From an uncultured Pyrinomonas sp. (GTDB lineage: Bacteria; Acidobacteriota; Blastocatellia; Pyrinomonadales; Pyrinomonadaceae), in NCBI GenBank assembly GCA_937135995.1, contig CAKZOF010000077.1:1-11014 (forward strand): a DNA stretch of 11,014 bases. Direction: 5' to 3'. Position 1 is the stretch's first letter. Every line of letters begins with the position of its first letter. This document shows positions 1 to 6,462 of this stretch, piece by piece. The notes under the pieces were generated by a model. It searched no databases, was not told the DNA's origin, and was given only the letters and a program-made list of their open reading frames with translations. The position numbers and the translations under genes were made by a program.

Positions 1-103
1 CTGGATGTCGCCGCGGGCGCGCGTGCCTTCTTCGCGCAGCGCCTGCGAGACGCGCCGCAGCTTGTCCAGGCGCGCGCGGGCGTGCAGCTTGCGCCGGCCG
101 GAC
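1..103 (-). other. Window-edge segment in a different frame from the ABC gene
   Basis: In this stretch the exporter frame on the minus strand stays open but stops looking like protein: it gives an Arg/Ala/Pro-rich string and uses AGA and AGG. No frame shows the strand expected at the start of an ABC ATPase domain. The minus frame with codon boundaries at position 1 gives a natural helix-like peptide (R-R-K-L-H-A-R-A-R-L-D-K-L-R-R-V-S-Q-A-L, then R-E-E-G). This loosely recalls the helix before the second strand of a universal-stress (Usp) domain. The plus frame in the same register is also open and plausible, so the strand is uncertain. It could be a chimeric contig end, a rearrangement or a piece of another gene. 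Confidence 0.25.
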
Positions 104-1153
104 TCGAAGCGGCGCGAGCGCCACGGCGTCGGGCTTTTCGGGAAGCTCCATCTTCTCGTCCATCACCTCCCAGACGTGGCGCGCCGCAGCGAGCGCTTGC
201 TCCATGCTGTTGTGGAGGCGCGAGAGTTTGCGCATGGGGTCGTAGCTCGAAAAGAGGAAGAAGAGAAAGGCGAGAAACTGCGCCGACGTCATGCGCCCCG
301 TGGCGATTTCGCGCTGCCCGATGAAGAGCAAAAAGACGACAGCGACGACGCCCACCAGTTCAATGGTCGGCGGCGCAAAACCGATGATGCGCGCCGCGCG
401 TAGATTGGCGCGCGCGATGCGCTCTGCCGCGCGCCGGAAGCGCCGTTGCTCGCGCTCTTCGGCGCCGTAGGCTTTGACGATCTGCTGATTGGCGATCGCC
501 TCTTGCGCCGCGTCGGAAAGCCCTTGCGTGCTTTCGACCGATTCTCGCGCCAGTTTGCGCAGCGAGCTGCCGAAGCGCGTGGTCAACAGCGCGACCACCG
601 GGGCGACCACCAGCGCGCTCAACGTTAGTCGCCAAGAATAGTAGATAGACGCTCCGAGAAAGATGATGAGCGTGAAGGTCTCGCGCAGCATGTCGCGCAG
701 CGTCGTCGTCACCGCCGTTTCGATGGCGGCGGCGGAAGAGACTAGCCGCGAGACGAGATAGTTCGTCCGGTGACGCTCGAAGAAATCGGCCGACTGGCGC
801 AGGATGTGTGCGTAAAGATCCTGTCGCAGGCGAAGCACAGCTCCTTGCCCGACGCGCGCCATCAAGTAGGTCGACAGGTATTCGGCGACGCCCTTGGCTA
901 CAGTGAAGACAAGCAGCAGCAGCGCGATGGCGCGCCACGCGGCGAAGCCCGAAGTCGGAATCAGGCGCTGAAGGCCGAAGAGCGTCGGCGTCCGCTGAGC
1001 CGCGCCGGGCTTGAAAGCTTGGTCGAAGATGGGCACAATGAGCGCGCCCATCGCGCTTTGCAGCAGGCCGACGGCGAGCATCGCAACGGTGGCGAGCACG
1101 AAATAAGCCCAGTATGGCCGAAGGTACGCGAGCAAACGTCGTAGATCGTGCAT
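104..1153 (-). CDS. ABC exporter, transmembrane domain (MsbA/lipid A-type), incomplete
   Basis: This is the N-terminal transmembrane half of a type IV (MsbA-like) ABC exporter, a family whose homodimers flip lipids, LPS precursors or drugs across the inner membrane using ATP. It starts at ATG 1153, preceded by AGGCGA. Hydrophobic helices lie near residues 15-40 and 75-100, a pair near 155-190, and a final pair near 265-315. Between them are typical coupling-helix sequences: R-L-R-Q-D-L-Y-A-H-I-L-R-Q with D-F-F-E-R, and later S-D-A-A-Q-E-A-I-A-N-Q-Q-I-V-K-A-Y-G-A-E-E-R. The linker E-V-M-D-E-K-M-E-L-P-E-K-P-D-A-V-A-L-A-P-L-R is reached at about residue 350, where the ATPase domain should follow. 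No Walker A, signature or Walker B motif lies in the window. The gene either continues after a frame break near position 104 or is truncated there. The exact substrate cannot be told. Confidence 0.8.
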
Positions 1154-1317
1154 GGGTCGCCTGCGCGTCGCGTTCAGAATCGGTTCGGGCGGGATACTCT
1201 CAAAAGCGCGCTCGGGACAGGTCGCCGACGGATCGCGCTTTGAACAGCAAAGACCGCATCATACTGAGCAGCGCGCACAGGCGTCAAGGCGGTGGCACAC
1301 GAAGTCCATCCGGGTAC

Positions 1318-1346
1318 GGTCCATCTCCCGGCGATTGGGTTATAAT
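1318..1346 (+). promoter_or_regulatory. Promoter of the response regulator gene (perfect -10)
   Basis: TATAAT at 1341-1346 is a perfect -10 hexamer in an otherwise GC-rich divergent intergenic region of 228 bp. The hexamer 17 bp upstream (GGTCCA, 1318-1323) is a poor -35, so the promoter may rely on an activator. Predicted transcription would begin near 1353 and give a leader of about 29 nt with AG-rich sequence before the ATG at 1382. Confidence 0.55.
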
Positions 1347-1381
1347 CTACGGCTTGGAACAGAGAGAAAGTTCTCAGAGAG

Positions 1382-2110
1382 ATGATTACGGGTGTGGTGG
1401 CTGAAAACGAAAAGGCCCTCCGGCGTTTGTTGATCGTCGACGATGATGTGAGCATGCTTCGCCTGTTGGCGGAGTACTTCCGGCGGCTCGGTTACGAGGT
1501 CGCAGAGGAAGAGAGCGCGCAACGTGCCTTCGAGCGCGCGTTGAAAAGCCATTTCGATTGCTTCATCTTCGACGTAGCGATGCCGGAAATGAACGGCATC
1601 GAGTTGTTGCGTCGCTTGCGCGAGCGTGGCATCGACACGCCCGCTCTGTTTCTGACAGCGCACGATGCCGTCGAGAGCAAGGTCGCCGGTTTTCATGCTG
1701 GCGCCGATGACTACCTCGCCAAACCCTTCGATCCGCGCGAACTCGAAGCGCGCGTCGAAGCTCTGCTGCGCCGCGCCGGGCGCGCGCCGCAACCCACGGT
1801 CAAGGAGCGTATCGTTATCGGCGATCTGGTGATCGATAAGCGGCGCCATGAAGTGACGCTCGGCGGCGCGCAAATCGAATTGACGCCGGTCGAGTTTCGC
1901 ATCCTCGAACTGCTGGCAAGCGAGCCCGGACGCGCTTGGTCGCGCAACGACCTGCTCGATGCCATCTGGAGCACGGACTACGAGGGTTATCAGCGCAACA
2001 TCGATCCGCACATCAACCGCTTGCGCAAAAAGATCGAGGCTGATCCGAGGAACCCGCGCTACGTGCTGACCGTGCGCGGCGTCGGCTACAAAATGAATGA
2101 CGCGCTGTGA
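1382..2110 (+). CDS. OmpR/PhoB-family response regulator
   Basis: This is a two-component response regulator of 242 aa: an N-terminal receiver domain (about residues 15-130) and a C-terminal winged-helix DNA-binding domain (about 147-240). The receiver has all key residues: the acidic cluster D20-D21-D22, the phospho-acceptor D64 in F-I-F-D-V-A-M-P-E-M-N-G, T92 in F-L-T-A-H-D, and K114 in D-D-Y-L-A-K-P-F. The output domain shows the OmpR-type L-T-P-V-E-F-R-I-L-E-L-L and the closing hairpin L-T-V-R-G-V-G-Y. Phosphorylation at D64 would be expected to promote dimerisation and promoter binding. No histidine kinase gene is adjacent, so within this window it is an orphan. The next gene overlaps its 3' end by 14 bp, so the two are probably co-transcribed. 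ATG 1382 is the likely start, although the spacing to the purine-rich sequence upstream is poor. The regulon is unknown. Confidence 0.93.
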   Translation: MITGVVAENEKALRRLLIVDDDVSMLRLLAEYFRRLGYEVAEEESAQRAFERALKSHFDCFIFDVAMPEMNGIELLRRLRERGIDTPALFLTAHDAVESKVAGFHAGADDYLAKPFDPRELEARVEALLRRAGRAPQPTVKERIVIGDLVIDKRRHEVTLGGAQIELTPVEFRILELLASEPGRAWSRNDLLDAIWSTDYEGYQRNIDPHINRLRKKIEADPRNPRYVLTVRGVGYKMNDAL

Positions 2111-3626
2111 GCGCATGTGTGTCAGTTCGGCAACGCGACGAGGCACTCCGGCGTGCGCTGCGTTGTCGGCAGGTGTGTCGCGCCGGACCGACAGCGCGCC
2201 GCTTTTGTGGTCGCGTCTTGCGCGCAGCGTGCTGCTCATCGTGCTCTCGCTCTCCGCTCCGAAGGGGTTCGGGCGCGCCCCTTTGATCATGGGTCCGCAG
2301 GAGAAAACCGCAGTCAAACTGCGTTGGGAAGAACGGCGCGGCGTGAGTCGCTACCGGTTGCAACTGGCGCGCGATGCGCGTTTTCAAAACATCGTTTTCG
2401 ATCGCGTCGTCTCCGGCACCGAGTACGTCGTCGCCGATCTGGAGCCGGGGGAGTACTACTGGCGAGTGGCGCCCGCGCAGTTCGAGACGGGACGTTTTTC
2501 GACGCCCGCGCGCGTCACGGCGGGCGACCATCCCGTGCCGCTGCTCCTCGCGCCGCATCATCAGGGCTGGCGCGCGCTCACTGGTCGGATCGCCGCGCCG
2601 AAGTCGTTACGCGTAAACGGCACGATGCTCATCGTCGGCACGGATCGAAGGGGCGTGACCTATGCGCTCGACGCACGCACAGGTGCCCCGCGATGGGTTG
2701 CTCGGCCCGGCGCAGAGTCCTCTTCAGTCGCCGAAGCGTGGACGTTGCCGGTGACGGGCAGCGATGGCTCGCGCTTGATCGTCGTCTGGGATCGGCTGGT
2801 GCGCGCGTTGGATGTTGCGACGGGGCGCGAGATGTGGCGGGCGTCTCTTCCTGCCCGAGCCACGGCGGCGACCGGCACGATGAGCGATGCTCCGTCAGTG
2901 TTGGTTGTCACTGCTGGACCGGCAGTGCTCGCGTCGTTCGACGTCGCCACAGGACGCGAAGCGTGGCGCGCGACGTTGAACGGAGAACCGCGCGCTCTCT
3001 GGTCCGATGGTGCGGACTCGGTCATCTTGCTCGGCGATGGGACCCTTGAGCGCTGGACCAACCGCGGACAAAAAACGCATGCGCTTTCTGTCGGAGCCAC
3101 AACGCCGCCCGCGCGCGTCGAGGCGCGCGATGGATCATACCTCGTCGTCGGCACCGTTCGCGGATTGGCCGCGCTCTCGTTGCGTCTCGAACGTGTGCTC
3201 TGGGAAGCGCCGCTCGATGCAGTCCCGCGCGGCGAAATAGCGGTCGGCGGCGGCTTGGTGCAGCAGCGGGTCGCGTGGGTTGACCGCGAAGGGAATCTTG
3301 TGCTTTTTGCCCTCGACGCGCGTCGCGTCGAGTGGCGAAAAAGCGGCGCTTCGGATGCGTACGCGCCGCTTTTCGCAGACGTCGATGGCGACGGCAACGC
3401 AGACGTGCTAGCCGCGGCTGGGCCAGCGTTTGCGGCCGCTTGGCGCGGGCGCGACGGCGCTTTGCTGTGGCAAGCGGAAGAGGCGATGACCGTGGCCGAG
3501 ATGATGCGCGCGCCAGCGGAGCGTTCATTGGCAGTGGTGGACGGCGGTGATGGCTTGCGCTATGTCATCGCGAGCGACGCGACCGGCCTGCGCGCTGCCG
3601 CGCTCCCGTTGCTTGCTCCGCGGTGA
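2097..3626 (+). CDS. Exported FN3-like and PQQ-type beta-propeller protein
   Basis: The product is probably an extracytoplasmic protein of up to 509 aa; its function is not recognised. After an Arg/Cys-rich start, S44-A54 (S-V-L-L-I-V-L-S-L-S-A) resembles a signal peptide or anchor core. Residues about 65-140 form an FN3-like domain with L-R-W-E, Y-R-L-Q-L-A-R-D and P-G-E-Y-Y-W-R-V, as seen beside FecR-like domains. The rest is a PQQ/BamB-type propeller with about six blades of the form A-L-D-x-x-T-G-x-x-x-W: A-L-D-A-R-T-G-A-P-R-W, A-L-D-V-A-T-G-R-E-M-W, S-F-D-V-A-T-G-R-E-A-W and three weaker ones. Residues 428-436 read D-V-D-G-D-G-N-A-D, a calcium-loop-like motif typical of FG-GAP repeats. 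The given start is the longest frame. The first ~25-35 residues look poorly coding, so translation may start internally, for example GTG at residue 27 or TTG at residue 37. It overlaps the regulator gene and is likely in the same transcript. Such propellers usually scaffold protein interactions; real PQQ binding is not shown. Confidence 0.8.
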   Translation: MTRCERMCVSSATRRGTPACAALSAGVSRRTDSAPLLWSRLARSVLLIVLSLSAPKGFGRAPLIMGPQEKTAVKLRWEERRGVSRYRLQLARDARFQNIVFDRVVSGTEYVVADLEPGEYYWRVAPAQFETGRFSTPARVTAGDHPVPLLLAPHHQGWRALTGRIAAPKSLRVNGTMLIVGTDRRGVTYALDARTGAPRWVARPGAESSSVAEAWTLPVTGSDGSRLIVVWDRLVRALDVATGREMWRASLPARATAATGTMSDAPSVLVVTAGPAVLASFDVATGREAWRATLNGEPRALWSDGADSVILLGDGTLERWTNRGQKTHALSVGATTPPARVEARDGSYLVVGTVRGLAALSLRLERVLWEAPLDAVPRGEIAVGGGLVQQRVAWVDREGNLVLFALDARRVEWRKSGASDAYAPLFADVDGDGNADVLAAAGPAFAAAWRGRDGALLWQAEEAMTVAEMMRAPAERSLAVVDGGDGLRYVIASDATGLRAAALPLLAPR

Positions 3627-3672
3627 TCGCTGTCGGCGGGCACGACGCTCGTTCGCTGCGGGCGATCGGTCG

Positions 3673-3678
3673 TAGAAT
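3673..3678 (+). promoter_or_regulatory. Possible -10 box before the small membrane protein gene
   Basis: TAGAAT stands out from the GC-rich surroundings 62 bp upstream of the ATG at 3740. No good -35 lies at the right distance, so this is only a candidate for a separate start of transcription after the propeller gene. Confidence 0.3.
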
Positions 3679-3739
3679 ATTGGTTCGCTGGTGGCGAGAG
3701 CGCTTTGCCAGTCGCAGAGCGCGTTGGCGGTGTAGCGAG

Positions 3740-3889
3740 ATGCTTTGGAAGATCACAGTGGCGTCGTTGTCGGTGTGGCTCATTGGTTGGGTCGTGGGCA
3801 AAGATGGTATGTGGCACGTCTTTCTGCTGTGTGCCATCGGCGTCGGTTTCGTTCAGTTCGTCGCCGATCTACGAGCGGCGCAAAGGTAA
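3740..3889 (+). CDS. Small membrane protein, DUF5670/lmo0937-like
   Basis: The product is a 49-aa protein with two hydrophobic segments: residues about 5-20 (I-T-V-A-S-L-S-V-W-L-I-G-W-V-V-G) and about 23-42 (M-W-H-V-F-L-L-C-A-I-G-V-G-F-V-Q-F-V). A short basic tail follows, ending A-A-Q-R. The opening M-L-W-x-I-x-V with W-L-x-G-x-V, then a Gly/Trp turn and a second helix, matches the pattern of the tiny DUF5670 (lmo0937-family) proteins common in Acidobacteriota, whose function is unknown. A longer in-frame GTG start at 3623 overlapping the propeller stop exists. Its extra 39 residues are Arg-rich and unlike the family, so ATG 3740 is preferred. The Shine-Dalgarno sequence is weak. It probably sits in the inner membrane. 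Confidence 0.6.
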   Translation: MLWKITVASLSVWLIGWVVGKDGMWHVFLLCAIGVGFVQFVADLRAAQR

Positions 3890-3992
3890 GCGCGGCAACA
3901 CGCGAGCGCACCGGACGCATCAACAAGTGAAAGATTCGGCGCGGCGCGACGCTGTTGTTGCGTTCGGCGCGCTCACCCGAGGAGCTGTTCTG

Positions 3993-5555
3993 ATGAGAAA
4001 GCTATTCTGGTTGCTCTTGATCGCGATTTTCAGCGTCTCCGCGTCGGCGCAAAACGACATCCCGCGCGAGACGGTCGCCATCACCTACCCGTTGGATCGC
4101 ACGGTTACAGTTCGCTTCCGCGGGACGACGCGATTGCCGCGGCTGAGCGGCGAAGCCAAGATCAAGCGCACGGGACGGCGCGGGACGCGCATCGAGATGA
4201 GGATCAAAAACCTTCCACGCGCTTACGAACTCGGCGGTGCCTACACGACCTACGTACTCTGGGCCATCACGCCCGAAGGGCGCACGGACAATCTCGGCGA
4301 GATCAAGCGCAGCGGGAGCTTCTTAGTCGATTCCAAGATCGATGTGACGACGCCGCTTCAGACCTTCGCTTTGATCGTCACGGCAGAACCGCACTTTCTC
4401 GTTCAGACGCCGAGCCGCATGGTGGTGCTTGAGAACCTACCGCCGCGCGATCCCGGCGAAGCCGAAATCGCCGCCGTGCCGGTGCGCTACATCGGCAACA
4501 CGAGCGACTACTACCGCGAGTTGACCATCCCAGAGGTCGCTGATAGCGACTACACGCAGGCGCCGACTTCGTTACTCGGAGCGCGTCAGGCGGTGAAATT
4601 GGCGCGCTTTGCTGGCGCCGAGCGCGAAGCGGCGGAAGAGTTGCAGGCTGCCGAAGAGCAGTTGCAACAGGCTGAAAGCGCGTGGCGCTTGAAGCAGAAA
4701 GAGGCCGAAGTCGATGCGCTGGCGCGGCGCGCGACGAGCCTTGCGGCGCGCGCCGAAGAGTTGGCCGTAGCCCGGCGCGCGGCCCGTCAGCGGCGCGAGG
4801 AGATCGCTCGGCGCGACGAAGCGGTGCGCGAAGCTGAACGCGCTGCTGCTGACGCGAGCAAAGAGATTGCACAGTTGCGCGCGGCGGTGGAGCGCCAAGA
4901 GCGTGCTCGCGAACTGCTCGATAGAGATCTTGCCAACGCCAACCAGCGCATTCGCGATCTGCAATCGGAGAACGAGCGTCTGCGGGAAGAGTTGCAAAGC
5001 GTGCGCGCCGAGGCCGAGCGAGCTAAACTGGAACTGGCGCGCATCGAAGGCGAGCGGCGTGCCGAAGAGGCTCGCCGTGCGGCGGAACAACGAGCCGCCG
5101 AACGACGCGCTGCCCTGCTCGCTCTCAAGCAACAACTGGCGCGCTACGGCGCGGTGCGCGAAACCGAACGCGGCCTTGTCTTAACCCTGCCGGAAAGCGC
5201 TCTGTGGCCCAGCGCGCGGGCCACGGAGCTATCGCCGCGCGCGGCGGCGAAATTGGAGCCGCTGGCGGCGCTGCTTGCCAACTACCCGGATTTTCGCGTG
5301 ATCATCGAAACCTACAGCGATGATCGGGGCGAGGCGGCGGCGTTACAGGCCATGACCGAAGAGCGCGCGCGCGCGTTGGCCGCGCGGTTGATCGCCGCTG
5401 GCCTCGACGGCGCACGCATCGAGAGCGTCGGCATGGGAGCCGCCAATCCGGTCGCGCCGAACGCAACGGTGGCGGGACGCGCGCGCAACCGCCGGGCCGA
5501 ATTGATCTTGGTTCCCAAAGTGGAGGTGGAAGCAGAGCGCACGAGTCGCAACTAG
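3993..5555 (+). CDS. Exported OmpA-family protein with long coiled coil
   Basis: The 520-aa product is probably an outer-membrane or periplasmic protein tied to peptidoglycan. GAGGAG at 3979-3984 fixes the start eight bases upstream of the ATG. Residues 1-19 are a signal peptide, with likely cleavage after S-V-S-A-S-A before Q20. Residues about 25-145 form a beta-rich domain that I cannot name, with N-L-G-E-I, T-T-P-L-Q-T-F-A-L-I-V-T-A-E-P and V-V-L-E-N. Residues about 195-385 are a long Ala/Glu/Arg coiled coil. Residues about 394-506 are an OmpA C-terminal domain: F-R-V-I-I-E-T-Y-S-D-D, then M-T-E-E-R-A, and A-R-N-R-R-A-E-L. By alignment with the family, D443 and R458, 15 residues apart, correspond to the pair that binds the diaminopimelate of peptidoglycan. 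The usual E-G-H-T-D appears as E-T-Y-S-D. There is no beta-barrel domain, so this is not classical OmpA. Its final codons are copied 70 bp downstream. Confidence 0.85.
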   Translation: MRKLFWLLLIAIFSVSASAQNDIPRETVAITYPLDRTVTVRFRGTTRLPRLSGEAKIKRTGRRGTRIEMRIKNLPRAYELGGAYTTYVLWAITPEGRTDNLGEIKRSGSFLVDSKIDVTTPLQTFALIVTAEPHFLVQTPSRMVVLENLPPRDPGEAEIAAVPVRYIGNTSDYYRELTIPEVADSDYTQAPTSLLGARQAVKLARFAGAEREAAEELQAAEEQLQQAESAWRLKQKEAEVDALARRATSLAARAEELAVARRAARQRREEIARRDEAVREAERAAADASKEIAQLRAAVERQERARELLDRDLANANQRIRDLQSENERLREELQSVRAEAERAKLELARIEGERRAEEARRAAEQRAAERRAALLALKQQLARYGAVRETERGLVLTLPESALWPSARATELSPRAAAKLEPLAALLANYPDFRVIIETYSDDRGEAAALQAMTEERARALAARLIAAGLDGARIESVGMGAANPVAPNATVAGRARNRRAELILVPKVEVEAERTSRN

Positions 5556-5622
5556 CGGCGCTGTGGCTGACGTGCAACTCTTCGGGAAGATCGTCGCAGA
5601 TGCGGAGCGCACGAGTCGCAAC
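5529..5622. repeat. Direct repeat pair, 70-bp offset, at the OmpA-like gene 3' end
   Basis: Copies lie at 5529-5552 and 5599-5622, an exact offset of 70 bp, with 22 of 24 bases identical and an exact core GAGCGCACGAGTCGCAAC. The first copy encodes the last residues of the OmpA-like protein (A-E-R-T-S-R-N) directly before its TAG stop. The second copy is noncoding. A perfect 9-bp inverted repeat (TCGTCGCAG at 5591-5599, CTGCGACGA at 5626-5634) brackets the second copy. No T-tract follows, so it is not an obvious intrinsic terminator. Confidence 0.85.
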
Positions 5623-5681
5623 CGGCTGCGACGAGCGACGATTCCCGGTCATCCAGCGGAACGACCGGCGGTGCGTTTCGC

Positions 5682-5710
5682 TTGACGTCGAAGCGGCGCT
5701 TCGGAATAAT
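5682..5710 (+). promoter_or_regulatory. Promoter of the tRNA-Met gene
   Basis: TTGACG at 5682-5687 and AATAAT at 5705-5710 are separated by 17 bp; each matches the sigma-70 consensus at five of six positions. Transcription would begin near 5717, about nine bases before the tRNA. Confidence 0.75.
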
Positions 5711-5725
5711 GAAACTTCGTTCGAT

Positions 5726-5802
5726 GGCGGGGTAGCTCAGCTGGTCAGAGCGTGGGATTCATAACCCCAAGGTCGTGGGTTCGAGCCCCACCCCCGCTAC
5801 CA
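5726..5802 (+). tRNA. tRNA-Met, anticodon CAT (elongator type)
   Basis: The 77-nt cloverleaf is complete and CCA is encoded at 5800-5802. The acceptor stem is GGCGGGG with CCCCGCT, including a G1-U72 wobble, followed by U8-A9. The D stem is GCTC/GAGC. The anticodon CAT is at 5760-5762 in the loop TTCATAA. The T arm is GTGGG, TTCGAGC, CCCAC. The anticodon stem TGGGA/CCCCA has four pairs plus an A-C opposition next to the loop. The initiator hallmarks are missing: position 1 is a paired G, not the C1-A72 mismatch, and three consecutive G-C pairs do not abut the loop. Elongator Met is therefore most likely. An Ile2 tRNA (modified C34) also carries CAT and cannot be fully excluded by eye. Confidence 0.93.
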
Positions 5803-5821
5803 ACCTTTTTCGCTGCTTTTT

Positions 5822-5851
5822 GAAGAGGCGTCCATGCATGGACGCCTCTTC
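5822..5851. terminator. Perfect 30-bp palindrome between convergent tRNA and yjbQ
   Basis: GAAGAGGCGTCCATG is followed immediately by its exact reverse complement, so either transcript could form a 15-bp, or 13-bp with a four-base loop, hairpin. It lies between the plus-strand tRNA and the minus-strand yjbQ, a typical place for a shared terminator. The tails are atypical: on the tRNA strand two T5 tracts (5806-5810, 5817-5821) come before the hairpin and only TGCTTGT follows. A terminator role is therefore likely from position but not proven by form. Confidence 0.5.
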
Positions 5852-5897
5852 TGCTTGTAACTGAAGTGAGTTCGCGCGAGCTCTTGTGCCCGAAAAA

Positions 5898-5995
5898 GTC
5901 GTGTGTCGATTGTTCGGTGGGAACTCGACTCGGCCTCGGACAGCTGGGGCAGCGTCCCCGACCACGTCGCGTGTCGATTGTTCGGTGGGAACTCG
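5898..5995. repeat. 30-bp direct repeat pair downstream of yjbQ
   Basis: Copies at 5898-5927 and 5966-5995 (offset 68 bp) differ at one of 30 bases. The shared core includes GTGTCGATTGTTCGG then TGGGAACTCG, and the 13-base stretch GTTC-GGTGG-GAAC can form a small hairpin. The copies are separated by 38 bp. In yjbQ orientation the first copy begins 12 bp after the stop codon. No third copy is present and no gene lies in 5803-6007. Confidence 0.9.
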
Positions 5996-6007
5996 CCGGC
6001 TGGCGGA

Positions 6008-6430
6008 TCACTCGCCGATGATCTTGATGAGCACGCGCTTGTTCCGCCGGCCGTCGAATTCGCCGTAGAAGATCTGTTCCCACGGACCGAGGTCGAGCTT
6101 GCCGTTGGTTACCGCAACGACCACCTCGCGTCCCATGATCTGCCGTTTGTGATGTGCGTCGGCGTTGTCTTCGCCCGTGCGGTTGTGAAGGTAGCGCTGC
6201 GGGCTCGGATCATACGGGGCGAGCCATTCCAGCCAGCGCTTGTAATCTTCGTGCAGCCCCGGTTCGTCGTCATTGATGAAGACGCTGGCCGTGATGTGCA
6301 TCGCGTTGACGAGGCAGAGACCCTCGCGGATGCCGCTTTGGCGGACCTCTTCTGCGACCTGTTCGGTGATGCGCACGAAGGCCATGCGCTCCGGAACGTT
6401 GAACGTCAGGTATTTCGTGTGCGACTTCAT
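6008..6430 (-). CDS. yjbQ: YjbQ-family protein (UPF0047)
   Basis: The 140-aa protein matches the full length of the YjbQ/UPF0047 family. These are small trimeric cytoplasmic proteins, annotated in some genomes as secondary thiamine-phosphate synthase because members can replace ThiE weakly; the main physiological role is unsettled. Diagnostic blocks are [16 protein letters not shown], then [14 protein letters not shown] and the C-terminal [10 protein letters not shown] with [10 protein letters not shown]. The family histidines (H46, then H82, H92 and H93) are present. AGGAG sits five bases before the ATG (complement of 6436-6440), fixing the start. The gene follows gmhA by 32 bp on the same strand and is probably co-transcribed with it. 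The 3' flank carries the 30-bp direct repeats and then the palindrome. Confidence 0.92.
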   Translation of the reverse strand: MKSHTKYLTFNVPERMAFVRITEQVAEEVRQSGIREGLCLVNAMHITASVFINDDEPGLHEDYKRWLEWLAPYDPSPQRYLHNRTGEDNADAHHKRQIMGREVVVAVTNGKLDLGPWEQIFYGEFDGRRNKRVLIKIIGE

Positions 6431-6462
6431 CGCTGCTCCTCGATGCGCGCTCTTGATTGAAG

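Noticed and set aside
360..938. 192-residue minus-strand open frame within the exporter
   Set aside because: It is Arg/Ala/His-rich and out of frame with the recognisable transmembrane domain on the same strand.
3651..3700. Direct repeat GTTCGCTG with GGCGA at 32-bp offset
   Set aside because: The match is only 8 plus 5 bases in GC-rich sequence and is too weak to separate from chance.
5898..5995. A two-repeat CRISPR array
   Set aside because: Only two copies and one 38-bp interval exist, no further unit is found at the same period on either side, and no cas gene is in the window.
5726..6007. tRNA-associated integration (att) site
   Set aside because: No second copy of the tRNA 3' end, no integrase and no mobile genes lie in the window; the nearby repeats do not match the tRNA.
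5745..6083. Minus-strand open frames over the tRNA containing G-L-E-P-T-T-L-G-L
   Set aside because: This peptide is the well-known artefact of translating the antisense of a tRNA gene; the cloverleaf explains the sequence.
5903..6460. 185-residue plus-strand open frame opposite yjbQ
   Set aside because: It is antisense to a clearly conserved family and shows no domain of its own.
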